From: JAZQQB01 sp045628865
GTDB taxonomy: Bacteria > Bacillota > Clostridia > Lachnospirales > Lachnospiraceae
Length of the DNA: 36,089 bases
Assembly: GCA_045628865.1 (NCBI GenBank)
Contig: JAZQQB010000048.1
Location: 1-36,089 of the forward strand
Reading direction: 5' to 3'
The position numbers were made by a program, and so were the translations under genes. The stretch's first letter is position 1. The number at the start of each line of letters is the position of its first letter. The notes beneath the pieces were generated by a model. The model had not been told where the DNA came from and did no database searches. It saw nothing but the letters and a program-made list of their open reading frames with translations. Positions 1-7,344 of the stretch are shown piece after piece.

Positions 1-173
1 GCGACTGCGAAGCAGGCATCTGTTTTCACCCGAGCTGTTTCATGGTGAAAAGGGCATTTTTTATGATTTTAACGAAGATTTCCGACCATACAAGGTTTTT
101 TGAAAGTATGGTTGGAAAAGAAGGTGAAAGGCTAAAATCAGCCCAATATTTGAAAAGATTAATGGGAAAGTAA
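1..173 (+). CDS. 3' end of an unidentified CDS (partial)
   Basis: One frame is open from the window edge to a TAA at 171-173, giving about 56 residues that start around DCEAGICFHPSCF and end in AQYLKRLMGK. The stretch has two clustered cysteines followed by a basic helical tail. The 95-base gap to the next gene and that gene's own ribosome binding site fit an upstream gene ending here. I do not recognise the family. A chance open frame of this length is possible, so confidence is low. Confidence 0.3.
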   Translation, partial: DCEAGICFHPSCFMVKRAFFMILTKISDHTRFFESMVGKEGERLKSAQYLKRLMGK

Positions 174-268
174 GTATTGCATAGTTTTTAGCCACGTCGA
201 GCCAAAATGTGCGAGGCGTTCTTGAATTGAGATAAACATATTATGAGAGTTGTCAGGGGTATAAATAA

Positions 269-1087
269 ATGAAAAAGAAAATAGTGATATTATGTGTATT
301 GATTGCGTGTGCCGTTGGACTTAGTATTGTAATTTATTTTCAATTAAACGACCAGAATGGGAAACATAGAGATAACATAGATAATATACAGAAGGAGAGC
401 ATTTCTGAGGAAGATAACAGGGAATCTTTTGTGGAGACGAAGGATAGTGTGCAGGAAGAATCAAGCATTTCCAATCCGGTACCAGACTCTAACGAAGAGT
501 CAGCTTCCTGGAATTCCTATGGACAGGTTCGAAATTCCATCGTAAAAATCGATATGGGTGATCTTTCTGGAAGTGGAGTGGTACTTGAAATTACAGATAC
601 GCAGTTTGTGATTGTATCCTGTGGGCATTTGCTTGAAACCTATGATTCTGGCGTTGTCACTTTTTCCAATGGTGCAGTAACAGTTGGATGGGTGAAGGGT
701 ATATCCCAAAAGTATGATGCAGGCATTATGGTGGTTGATGTAGAAGACGTGGAAAAGGAAAAGCGAGGCTATATTAAAGCAGTACCATACGATGCAGATG
801 TTTTTGCACAGGTGAAAGAGGGAGATACCATTTTTCAGGTGGGATCCTCATCGGGAGTCGCAGCGGATTTTTATATTGGAACGTTATCCGCTAAGGAATG
901 GTTTTTTGAAGAATTTGATGAGTATATGCTTTATAATTTTTGTAAGGCAACACCAGGCATGTCAGGTGGTGGCTGCTTTACAGAGGAGGGATATCTTATT
1001 GGATTAGTATCGGGAAGCTACATGGAGGAAAGCTGTGCATTGCCGCTGCCAGCTATACTAGAAGTGTACGAAGAATTGATGCCATAA
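269..1087 (+). CDS. Membrane-anchored trypsin-like (HtrA-type) serine protease
   Basis: The protein is 272 residues. Residues about 5-24 form one N-terminal membrane segment, followed by a Glu/Ser-rich linker (30-85) and a chymotrypsin-fold domain facing outside. A full catalytic triad can be read: His120 in VSCGHLL, Asp150 in YDAGIMVV and Ser232 in PGMSGGGC. SGSGVV near 100 is the usual first strand of trypsin-2/HtrA domains. There is no PDZ domain after the protease, so this is a short, protease-only relative of HtrA/DegP. The His neighbourhood (SCGH rather than TAAH) is atypical. ATG 269 has an AGGGG site about ten bases upstream. The substrate is unknown. Cell-envelope protein quality control is inference. 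Confidence 0.8.
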   Translation: MKKKIVILCVLIACAVGLSIVIYFQLNDQNGKHRDNIDNIQKESISEEDNRESFVETKDSVQEESSISNPVPDSNEESASWNSYGQVRNSIVKIDMGDLSGSGVVLEITDTQFVIVSCGHLLETYDSGVVTFSNGAVTVGWVKGISQKYDAGIMVVDVEDVEKEKRGYIKAVPYDADVFAQVKEGDTIFQVGSSSGVAADFYIGTLSAKEWFFEEFDEYMLYNFCKATPGMSGGGCFTEEGYLIGLVSGSYMEESCALPLPAILEVYEELMP

Positions 1088-1181
1088 AAAACCCAGTACC
1101 AAGTGTAGTAATTTAAGGAAAATCATGATATGATAAAGGATGGCGAGATGCTATCAGGATAGAAATAAGGAGAATAATGTT

Positions 1182-2138
1182 ATGATGTTTAAAAAACAGC
1201 CAAAAACAATTCCAGTATATATGATTAATGGTTTTAAGGGATGTGGTAAGACCGATTTTATCAAGTTTACCATTTCTCAGCCATATTTTAAAACAAGAGG
1301 AACAACCCTTTTGATCATTTGTGAAGAGGGTGAAGTGACATATGAACCAGAACTTTTATCTAAGACAAGAACAGTAGTTGAAAGATTAGATAAGGCAGAA
1401 GATTTTAATGTAGATCATTTATTAGAGATTGAACAGAAGATAAAACCGGAACGAGTAGTTGTGGAATGGAATGGTATGTGGAATTTCCAGAATATGAAGC
1501 TTCCATTGTCATGGCAGTTAGAACAGCAGATTACTTTGATCGATGGTTCTAAATTTGAGGAATTCTATACAAACGACAGACAGCTATTGGCTGATATGAT
1601 GAGAAAGTCTGAGATGATCATTTTCAACAGATGTGATGGTCTTAACGAATCATTGCCAGCATTTAGAAGAAATGTAAAGGCGTTAAACCAGCAGGCAGAT
1701 GTGATCTTTGAGGATTCTGAGGGTGAGATCAATCAGATTTTTGAAGAGGATCTTCCATACGATCTTAGTCAGTCAGTGATCGAACTTGATAACCGTGGAT
1801 ATGGTATGTGGTACTTAGATTCTATGGACAATTTAGATCGTTACGTTGGAAAGACAATGACATTTGTAGCCACGGTATTTAGACCTAAGAATTTCGAAGC
1901 AGATTATTTTGTGCCAGGTAGAATGGCTATGACATGCTGTGCCAATGACCTTGCATTTCTTGGATTTGCTTGTCATTATCAGAATGCAAGTACATTAAAG
2001 GATAAGGAATGGGTTAAGGTAACTGCAAAGGTAACCAAAGGCTTTAGAGCAGAATATAAGGGCGAGGGTCCTATCTTAGAGGCAATTTCGGTAGAGAAGA
2101 CGGTAGCACCTAAGGAACCGGTTATCAGCTTTAACTAA
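1182..2138 (+). CDS. CobW/COG0523-type GTPase fused to a DUF1980 (TIGR03943)-like C-terminal domain
   Basis: ATG 1182 is chosen because AAGGAG sits just upstream; an in-frame ATG at 1140 would add 14 unconvincing residues. The protein is 318-319 residues. The N-terminal half is a P-loop GTPase of the CobW/HypB/UreG class: Walker A GFKGCGKT at about 17-24, a hydrophobic strand ending in VVVEWNG, and a base-recognition motif NRCD at about 149-152. The CxCC metal-binding motif typical of COG0523 metallochaperones is absent. The C-terminal third (VGKTMTFVATVFRP, then FVPGRMAMTCCANDLAFLGF) resembles the C-terminal domain of TIGR03943/DUF1980 proteins, with a Cys pair at about 252-253. Those proteins normally sit beside a permease and a CobW protein. 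A role in metal (zinc) handling is inference from family context. Confidence 0.75.
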   Translation: MMFKKQPKTIPVYMINGFKGCGKTDFIKFTISQPYFKTRGTTLLIICEEGEVTYEPELLSKTRTVVERLDKAEDFNVDHLLEIEQKIKPERVVVEWNGMWNFQNMKLPLSWQLEQQITLIDGSKFEEFYTNDRQLLADMMRKSEMIIFNRCDGLNESLPAFRRNVKALNQQADVIFEDSEGEINQIFEEDLPYDLSQSVIELDNRGYGMWYLDSMDNLDRYVGKTMTFVATVFRPKNFEADYFVPGRMAMTCCANDLAFLGFACHYQNASTLKDKEWVKVTAKVTKGFRAEYKGEGPILEAISVEKTVAPKEPVISFN

Positions 2139-2139
2139 A

Positions 2140-2195
2140 AAAATGTGATAACTATTCAGAACCACATAGCTCTGAATAGTTACAAAATGTGATAA
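2140..2195. repeat. 12-bp perfect inverted repeat framed by a 12-bp direct repeat
   Basis: TAACTATTCAGA (2149-2160) and TCTGAATAGTTA (2171-2182) form a perfect 12-bp stem with a 10-base loop. The hairpin is bracketed by AAAATGTGATAA at 2140-2151 and again at 2184-2195. It lies in the 72-base gap between the GTPase and AAA+ genes. No U-run follows, so it is not a standard terminator. It could be an operator, an RNA-processing stem or a weak attenuator controlling the AAA+ gene. Confidence 0.7.
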
Positions 2196-2210
2196 GACGA
2201 GGGAGCGGTT

Positions 2211-3611
2211 ATGGAACAGAATCTGGAACAAATGATAGAACATTGCGAGAAGATTTGTCAGTTATTAGAAAAGGCAAATATTGCAAAATTAGGAGCAACG
2301 CCAGGCAAGATCAAAGAAATCCTACACTATGAATGGGTGAAATTCTCTGTATTTTTAGCAGATGCAGATAATGACATTTCAGATGAAGAATTAGCAACTA
2401 TTAAGAAATATATTAAGATTTCAGGAAATGTAGCAGATTTAAAGGCTATTAAGGCAAGAGAGAAGCTGGATACAGTATTTGCCAATGCTGTGCCACTTCC
2501 TATCAAATACGCTGTTGTAGCAGATGCTGGAAAAAAATTGGAACAGGATCCATACAAAGAGCAGAAGGCGCAGGTCATCGTAGATACCTATAAGATGTTT
2601 GGTGAGGCCATTATTGCATCTCATCAGGAACTGACCACTGTAGCAACAGATAAGCTTACAGCTTATCTGGAAAAGTTAACAGGCTTTTTGAAGGAATATG
2701 GTGTATATTATACCAACTCTACCAAGTATATTCGTCCTGAAAAGACTGTAGAAAAAGCACCTGAGACACCAGAAGCTATTCAGGCACAGCAGGAAATGGT
2801 TGAAAAGCGGTTAGAAGAGTTAAATGCACTGGTTGGTTTAGAGGGCGTGAAGCATGAGATTAACAGCTTAGTAAGCTTAATAAAGGTGCAGAAGATGCGA
2901 CAGGATCTTGGCATGAAGAATGATGGCATCAGCATGCATATGGTTTTCACAGGAAATCCTGGTACAGGTAAGACAACAGTAGCACGTATGCTTTCTGATA
3001 TTTATAAAGGACTTGGTGTTCTTTCTAAGGGACAGTTAGTAGAAGTAGACCGTTCAGGTCTGGTTAGAGGTTATATTGGTCAGACTGCAACCAGAACACA
3101 GGAAGTTGCAGATGATGCGATGGGCGGAATTCTTTTCATTGATGAGGCCTACACCCTTTGTGTAAATCGCGGTGAAGGAGATTTTGGTCAGGAAGCCATT
3201 GATACCTTGTTAAAAATTATGGAAGATAATCGTGATAACTTAGTTGTGATCGTAGCTGGTTACCCAGATCTTATGGATGAATTTTTAGCATCTAACCCAG
3301 GACTGAAGTCCAGATTTAATAAGTTCATTCATTTTGAAGATTATAAGCCGGATGAAGAAATTGCTATTTTAGAGGGCATGTGCAGCAAGAAGGAATACAT
3401 TCTTTCAGAGGATGCTAAAGAAGTAGCGAGACAGTTCTTTACCAAGCGTTACGAGGTAAGACCTGAAGATTATGCCAATGCCAGAGACGTTCGAAATTAT
3501 ATGGAACAGGCAATCTCAAATCATGCAGAGCGTGTTGTAAATGTGACTGATGTTACCAAGGAAGTCCTACAGACAATTTGTGTGGAAGATGTAGAATCAA
3601 TTGAATTCTAG
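2211..3611 (+). CDS. CbxX/CfxQ (SpoVK-like) AAA+ ATPase with N-terminal TerB-like domain
   Basis: The protein is 466 residues. Residues about 40-140 read like a TerB-type helical domain, with an acidic DADNDISDEE segment at 51-60. A linker rich in Glu/Ala/Gln follows. The AAA+ module starts near 205 with LVGLEGVKHEI, the hallmark of the CbxX/CfxQ family. Walker A is GNPGTGKT (248-255), Walker B ILFIDEA (307-313), sensor 1 IVAGY, and SRF near 368 supplies the arginine finger. Relatives include SpoVK, the EccA ATPases of type VII secretion and the Rubisco activase CbbX, so it is probably a protein-remodelling ATPase. Its partner is unknown; no ESX or Rubisco gene is nearby. It may be co-transcribed with the GTPase upstream across the hairpin at 2149-2182. 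Confidence 0.85.
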   Translation: MEQNLEQMIEHCEKICQLLEKANIAKLGATPGKIKEILHYEWVKFSVFLADADNDISDEELATIKKYIKISGNVADLKAIKAREKLDTVFANAVPLPIKYAVVADAGKKLEQDPYKEQKAQVIVDTYKMFGEAIIASHQELTTVATDKLTAYLEKLTGFLKEYGVYYTNSTKYIRPEKTVEKAPETPEAIQAQQEMVEKRLEELNALVGLEGVKHEINSLVSLIKVQKMRQDLGMKNDGISMHMVFTGNPGTGKTTVARMLSDIYKGLGVLSKGQLVEVDRSGLVRGYIGQTATRTQEVADDAMGGILFIDEAYTLCVNRGEGDFGQEAIDTLLKIMEDNRDNLVVIVAGYPDLMDEFLASNPGLKSRFNKFIHFEDYKPDEEIAILEGMCSKKEYILSEDAKEVARQFFTKRYEVRPEDYANARDVRNYMEQAISNHAERVVNVTDVTKEVLQTICVEDVESIEF

Positions 3612-3619
3612 AAATAAGA

Positions 3620-3664
3620 AGCCATTGCAGACATTTAAAAAAGTCAGCAATGGCTATTTTAATA
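3620..3664. terminator. Rho-independent terminator after the AAA+ gene
   Basis: AGCCATTGC (3620-3628) pairs with GCAATGGCT (3647-3655), and inner GAC/GTC pairs extend the stem past one A-A mismatch. TATTTTAAT follows on the plus strand. It starts nine bases after the AAA+ stop codon. It may also serve the convergent pyrI transcript. Confidence 0.75.
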
Positions 3665-3756
3665 CTATGTTATAAAAAATTAAAACATGATTTGATATAT
3701 GCTTAATTGGTTACTCACATGGACTGTGGATAACTGTGAAAGTATGTGTGTAAGTG

Positions 3757-4203
3757 TTAATTCATAAATGCTGTAGAGCTGTAAGAAAACTGTTCTTCAC
3801 AGTATTTACAACGATAAGTTCCCTTTTCTTCATCTGTTAATAAGAAGATGTTAGGAAGCTCCTGCTCGATTGTTGTGATACATCTTGGGTTTTTGCAGGA
3901 GATAACATTTTTAATCTTTTTAGGCAAGGTTAAGTCCATTTTATGTGTGATGACACCATTTTTGATCACGTTTACGGTGATGTTACAATCAATAAAACCT
4001 AAAATGCTAAGGTCTAATTTATCTACATCAATCTCAATTTTCAAGATATCTTTTTTGCCCATTTTTTCACTGCGGGCATTTTTGATGATAGCCACTGGGC
4101 AATCTAATTTATCAAGCTGTAAAAATTTATAGATACTTAAGCTTTTACCTGCTGCAATATGATCTAATACAAAACCTTCTTCGATTTTTCCAACATTTAA
4201 CAT
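3757..4203 (-). CDS. pyrI: Aspartate carbamoyltransferase regulatory subunit
   Basis: PyrI is the allosteric subunit of aspartate transcarbamoylase and binds nucleotides to control flux into pyrimidine synthesis. The start is set at the ATG at 4203 (MLNVGKIEEGFVLDHI), which has GGAGG upstream; an upstream in-frame ATG at 4263 overlaps pyrB and lacks support. The protein has 148 residues, close to the usual length. The N-terminal allosteric domain carries the typical KIEEGFVLDHI opening. The C-terminal zinc domain has four cysteines as Cys-x4-Cys (CKNPRC) and Cys-x2-Cys (CKYC). It lies 52 bases after pyrB, so the two should form one operon and a B. subtilis-unlike, E. coli-like holoenzyme. Confidence 0.93.
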   Translation of the reverse strand: MLNVGKIEEGFVLDHIAAGKSLSIYKFLQLDKLDCPVAIIKNARSEKMGKKDILKIEIDVDKLDLSILGFIDCNITVNVIKNGVITHKMDLTLPKKIKNVISCKNPRCITTIEQELPNIFLLTDEEKGTYRCKYCEEQFSYSSTAFMN

Positions 4204-4255
4204 TGTTTTGATCCTCCAAATAACTGATACTGATTGGTTTGCCTGAATTGTTTTT

Positions 4256-5167
4256 TTATGCAAGCTCTAATAAAGTAGCAATGAGAGCCATACGGACATA
4301 AACTCCGTACTGAACCTGCTTGAAATAAGCAGCTCGTTCGTCCTCATCGACCTCTACGGAGATTTCGTTAACACGTGGAAGTGGATGTAGTACTAACATG
4401 TCAGGCTTTGCAAGTTCCATTTTTTCTTTGTTTAAAACATAGAAATCTTTTAGTCGGATATAATCCTCTTCGTTGAAGAAACGTTCTTTTTGAACACGTG
4501 TCATATATAAAAGATCTAACTGTGGAAGACAATCCTCTAATTTGATATATTCTTCAAAAGTGATACCAGCTTTTCGTAAGTTTTCTTTGATATAGCTTGG
4601 AACCTTTAATTCCTCTGGAGAAATGAAGATGAAATGAATTCCTTCATATCTTTGTAAGGCGCTGATCAAAGAGTGAACGGTACGTCCAAATTTCAAATCA
4701 CCGCATAAGCCAATGGTGAAGTTGTTTAATCTTCCCTTTAAGGAACGAATGGTAAGAAGGTCCGTTAAGGTCTGAGTTGGATGCTGATGACCACCGTCAC
4801 CTGCATTGATCACAGGAATATTAGAATGTTCCGCTGCAACCATTGGAGCACCTTCCTTAGGATGACGCATCGCACAGATATCTGCAAAACAGGATATTAC
4901 ACGGATGGTATCAGCAACACTTTCTCCTTTGGCAGCAGAAGAAGAGTTGGCATCTGAAAATCCGATGACATTACCTCCTAAATTGATCATAGCTGATTCA
5001 AAGCTTAATCTGGTTCTTGTAGATGGTTCATAAAAGCAGGTTGCTAATTTTTTGCCCTGGCAAAGATGTGCATATTTGTCACGGTTGTTCTCCATGTCGT
5101 TTGCGAGATCAAATAATTGATCAAGCTCCTTTGTTGTAAAGTCAAGTGGACTCATTAAATGTCTCAT
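4256..5167 (-). CDS. pyrB: Aspartate carbamoyltransferase catalytic subunit
   Basis: The enzyme joins carbamoyl phosphate and L-aspartate to N-carbamoyl-aspartate, the committed step of pyrimidine synthesis. It has 303 residues, full length. The carbamoyl-phosphate loop is FYEPSTRTRLSFE. The mobile loop with Ser and Lys is SSSAAKGES. HPTQTLTDL and TRVQKERF supply further active-site residues, and HPLPRVNEI is the conserved C-terminal loop. AGGAGG lies six bases before the ATG at 5167. pyrI follows on the same strand. A 7-bp hairpin occurs in the leader (5186-5207), but no PyrR-type attenuator is evident. Confidence 0.96.
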   Translation of the reverse strand: MRHLMSPLDFTTKELDQLFDLANDMENNRDKYAHLCQGKKLATCFYEPSTRTRLSFESAMINLGGNVIGFSDANSSSAAKGESVADTIRVISCFADICAMRHPKEGAPMVAAEHSNIPVINAGDGGHQHPTQTLTDLLTIRSLKGRLNNFTIGLCGDLKFGRTVHSLISALQRYEGIHFIFISPEELKVPSYIKENLRKAGITFEEYIKLEDCLPQLDLLYMTRVQKERFFNEEDYIRLKDFYVLNKEKMELAKPDMLVLHPLPRVNEISVEVDEDERAAYFKQVQYGVYVRMALIATLLELA

Positions 5168-5185
5168 GTTTACCTCCTGGTTCAG

Positions 5186-5207
5186 GCTTCTTCTCTAGAT
5201 AAGAAGC
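5186..5207 (-). promoter_or_regulatory. Short hairpin in the pyrB leader
   Basis: GCTTCTT (5186-5192) and AAGAAGC (5201-5207) form a 7-bp stem with an 8-base loop, about 20 bases upstream of the pyrB start and close to its ribosome binding site. No U-run follows. It could modulate translation or be the remnant of an attenuator. The assignment is tentative. Confidence 0.3.
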
Positions 5208-5238
5208 GACTGAAATATATTTTTTCCTAAATACAAAC

Positions 5239-5272
5239 AAAAATCGAAGAATATTACAATTCTCCGATTTTT
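5239..5272 (-). terminator. Terminator after the nitroreductase gene
   Basis: On the minus strand AAAAATCGGAGAAT pairs with ATTCTTCGATTTTT, a 14-bp stem with one G-U type mismatch and an 8-base loop, ending in a T-run. It lies nine bases past the nitroreductase stop codon and separates that gene from pyrB. Confidence 0.8.
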
Positions 5273-5281
5273 CTAATAATT

Positions 5282-5821
5282 CTATTTAAATTCTAACAAT
5301 TCATCAATTGGTTTTCTCTTTGGTGCGTCAGGTGATTCCGCTGGATATCCCATAGATACTAAACATACTACCTCACGTTCTGCTGGAACATCTAAAATAG
5401 ATGCAACTTTTTCATCATCAAAAATACCCTGGATAACAGTTCCAAGACCATGCTCGTGAGCTGCTAAACAAAGTGTCTGTGTAGCGATACCAGCATCAAA
5501 CATCTGCCAGCCGCCTTCTTTATTTGTGGAATAAGAGCCATCTCTCTCAAAACCACTACGATTCTTAATATAGGTAATAACCATCAATACAGCTGCATTC
5601 TTAATGATCTCACCATTCTTGGCATAAGCAGTGCAGCATTCATCAGCAATTCTATCTTTAACTTCACCAGTTACTGCAATATAACGAGTAATCTGTGTAT
5701 GCTTCCAACTTGGTGCATAAGAAGCTTCTGTCACAATTTCCTTGATCAGCTCTTCTGAAACCTGCTTGTCAGAGAAATTACGAATACTACGGCGTCCCAT
5801 AATCAATTCACTTGGTGTCAT
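5282..5821 (-). CDS. Nitroreductase-family FMN oxidoreductase
   Basis: The start at 5821 (MTPSELIMGRRSIRNFSDKQV) is preceded by AGGAGG; a longer frame to 5878 has no support. The protein has 179 residues, the normal size of the family. RRSIRNF near residue 9 is the N-terminal FMN-phosphate motif. The middle has the SWKHTQ segment, and the C-terminal half has HGLGTVIQGIFDD, a typical nitroreductase loop. The enzyme is expected to be a cytoplasmic, homodimeric, NAD(P)H-dependent flavoprotein. Its natural substrate cannot be told from sequence. It has its own terminator and is probably monocistronic. Confidence 0.88.
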   Translation of the reverse strand: MTPSELIMGRRSIRNFSDKQVSEELIKEIVTEASYAPSWKHTQITRYIAVTGEVKDRIADECCTAYAKNGEIIKNAAVLMVITYIKNRSGFERDGSYSTNKEGGWQMFDAGIATQTLCLAAHEHGLGTVIQGIFDDEKVASILDVPAEREVVCLVSMGYPAESPDAPKRKPIDELLEFK

Positions 5822-5915
5822 GAAAATACCCTCCTTCGTAGCTTTTATCTTGTATTTATACTGAAAACATCTTACCATAAGTTGTGAAGTGTTTCAATCA
5901 AAGAATGAAAAATAC

Positions 5916-5938
5916 TTCTCAAAAAGATAAGGTTGTAA
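5916..5938 (+). repeat. Left copy of the 23-bp direct repeat
   Basis: This copy is identical at all 23 positions to 10794-10816. The bases immediately outside differ (C against G on the left, AG against TT on the right). It lies in the intergenic region upstream of the nitroreductase start and 89 bases before the consensus promoter at 6027. Confidence 0.9.
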
Positions 5939-6026
5939 AGAATAATGCTAGAATGTTACTAGTGCTTAAAGTGGTAGAGTGTTTATTAGGTAGACAAAAT
6001 ATCGTATAAAAATATAAAAAATTTAG

Positions 6027-6055
6027 TTGACATAAATTTGATTAAATCATATAAT
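6027..6055 (+). promoter_or_regulatory. Perfect-consensus sigma-70/sigma-A promoter
   Basis: TTGACA at 6027-6032 and TATAAT at 6050-6055 match the consensus at all twelve positions, with the optimal 17-base spacer and AT-rich sequence upstream. Transcription should start near 6062. The first thing downstream is the small peptide frame at 6128-6255 and then a strong hairpin at 6257-6287. Most transcripts should therefore be about 230 bases, with read-through feeding the ABC genes. A promoter this strong is unusual in the window. Confidence 0.85.
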
Positions 6056-6127
6056 TAGGCTCGCTATAGTAATTACAAAAGATATCTTTTGGCATAATGT
6101 AAGAGAAAAAAAATCTATGAAAATGAA

Positions 6128-6255
6128 ATGATTAAAAAAAGTAGCTTGCTTTATGACAGCGGTAGGTGTGTTAGTGTGTTCATTAACTATAACTACAGAT
6201 AATAGGATAATTTTTTCATAATGGTGAAGATTCATTTCTAGTTGATCGTAAATAA
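6128..6255 (+). pseudogene. Small secreted-peptide gene with two homopolymer frameshifts
   Basis: As written, the frame from ATG 6128 stops after 24 residues. Removing one A from the A7 run (6134-6140) and one T from the T6 run (6211-6216) gives one continuous frame of about 41 codons. It begins MIKKVACFMTAVGVLV, a good signal sequence (basic start, hydrophobic core), and ends SFLVDRK with TAA at 6253-6255, one base before a terminator hairpin. A perfect promoter lies upstream. No strong ribosome binding site is visible (AAGAGA at a distance). An alternative ATG at 6117 meets a TGA after four codons. It may be a decayed gene, a phase-variable gene, or an assembly error at homopolymers. Its position before an ABC system suggests a secreted peptide or bacteriocin-like product; this is inference. 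Confidence 0.45.
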
Positions 6256-6256
6256 G

Positions 6257-6294
6257 AGGGGAATATCTTTTGGTGGGATATTCCCCTTTGTTTA
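6257..6294 (+). terminator. Strong hairpin terminator/attenuator before the ABC genes
   Basis: AGGGGAATATC (6257-6267) pairs perfectly with GATATTCCCCT (6277-6287) across a 9-base loop, and TTGTTTA follows. It ends the short transcript from the 6027 promoter and lies 35 bases before the first permease start, so permease expression probably depends on read-through. Confidence 0.85.
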
Positions 6295-6321
6295 TAGAAA
6301 TATGTAGGAGAAGTTCAAAAA

Positions 6322-7344
6322 ATGAGAGGTAAGATTAGAAAGATTGATTTGATTTGTTTGTTTTCATATATAGTGCTGCCGTTGGTATTGCTGATCGCAA
6401 TTCATCATATTGCAATGATGCATACGATATCAAACATAGATGGTGGATTGTTCGGGGAATCTAATCTAGTCGTACTATTTACGGAAAAAGAGGATGTTTA
6501 TCAAAATCTATTTGTCAAATACTGGAGTGACGATTCACGTCTAAATAGTGTAGACTATGCTGTGTTTCAAGAATGGAAATTAGATGATTTCAGAATTCGA
6601 AGTTTGTATTTTAACGATCGATATGCAACATTTCCTATGGAAGAGGGTAGATTCCTTAATGATACCGATTTTTGTGCAGGAAATAATGTAGCTGTTATTG
6701 GAAAAAACTACAAGGATTGTGTGCAACTAGAGAACGGAAAGAAGTATATTACTTTAGGAGAACATAAGTTTGAAGTGATTGGAATCATGGGCTTTGAAAA
6801 GCAATCCACTATAGACGATTATATATATATCAATGGCTTATCGGATTGTTATGATAATAGTCGTATTTTTATTGTAGATTGTTTGAGAGGAAAAAATGTT
6901 AAAGATAAAATTTGTTTCTATCTAGAAGAGTTAAATATAGAGGGATATGGGAATGAACTTATTTCGGAAGGCTGTAGTTTTGAGGATTCGGTTTTGGTCA
7001 AAATAGAGGCTTCGAAGTGGTTTGTGAAATTGATCTTATGTACATTGATTTCGGTGGTGCTTATTTCCACTCAATGGATAAAGGGTAGAAAAAGGGAACT
7101 AATGATTAAGAAGCTTTTGGGGGCAACAAATAAAATAATTGCAAAAGAAATCCTTTCCTCCATTGGTATGTATCTGGGAATTTCCTTTGTGTTGATCTAT
7201 GGAGTATGTTATTTTTATTATCCTGATTATTTGGTATTTTTATGGCTTGTTTATTTTATGAGTGTCATCATAATTTCTTTGATCTGTTTGTTCCAGATAA
7301 AAGTGGTTTTAAGTAGTTCTATGCAGGAGGTGATGAATTCTTGA
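6322..7344 (+). CDS. FtsX/MacB-type ABC transporter permease (first subunit)
   Basis: The protein has 340 residues. One membrane segment lies near 8-31, then an extracytoplasmic domain of about 200 residues, then three C-terminal segments (about 233-252, 278-300 and 303-327). GRKRELMIKKLLGAT at about 255-269 is the cytoplasmic coupling-helix motif of FtsX-like permeases, which contact the ATPase. This topology is that of MacB/LolCE-type transporters, which move lipids, peptides or signals by mechanotransmission rather than through a classic channel. AGGAG precedes ATG 6322. The stop overlaps the start of the next gene by four bases, so the two subunits are translationally coupled and probably form a heterodimer. 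Confidence 0.82.
   Translation: MRGKIRKIDLICLFSYIVLPLVLLIAIHHIAMMHTISNIDGGLFGESNLVVLFTEKEDVYQNLFVKYWSDDSRLNSVDYAVFQEWKLDDFRIRSLYFNDRYATFPMEEGRFLNDTDFCAGNNVAVIGKNYKDCVQLENGKKYITLGEHKFEVIGIMGFEKQSTIDDYIYINGLSDCYDNSRIFIVDCLRGKNVKDKICFYLEELNIEGYGNELISEGCSFEDSVLVKIEASKWFVKLILCTLISVVLISTQWIKGRKRELMIKKLLGATNKIIAKEILSSIGMYLGISFVLIYGVCYFYYPDYLVFLWLVYFMSVIIISLICLFQIKVVLSSSMQEVMNS

Noticed and set aside
3725..3733. TGTGGATAA, a perfect DnaA-box sequence on the minus strand (TTATCCACA)
   Set aside because: It is a single copy with no DnaA-box cluster, no AT-rich unwinding region and no dnaA/dnaN nearby; one 9-mer is expected by chance.
6047..6235. Minus-strand open frame of about 62 codons
   Set aside because: It lies opposite the promoter and peptide unit, has no ribosome binding site and has low-complexity composition.
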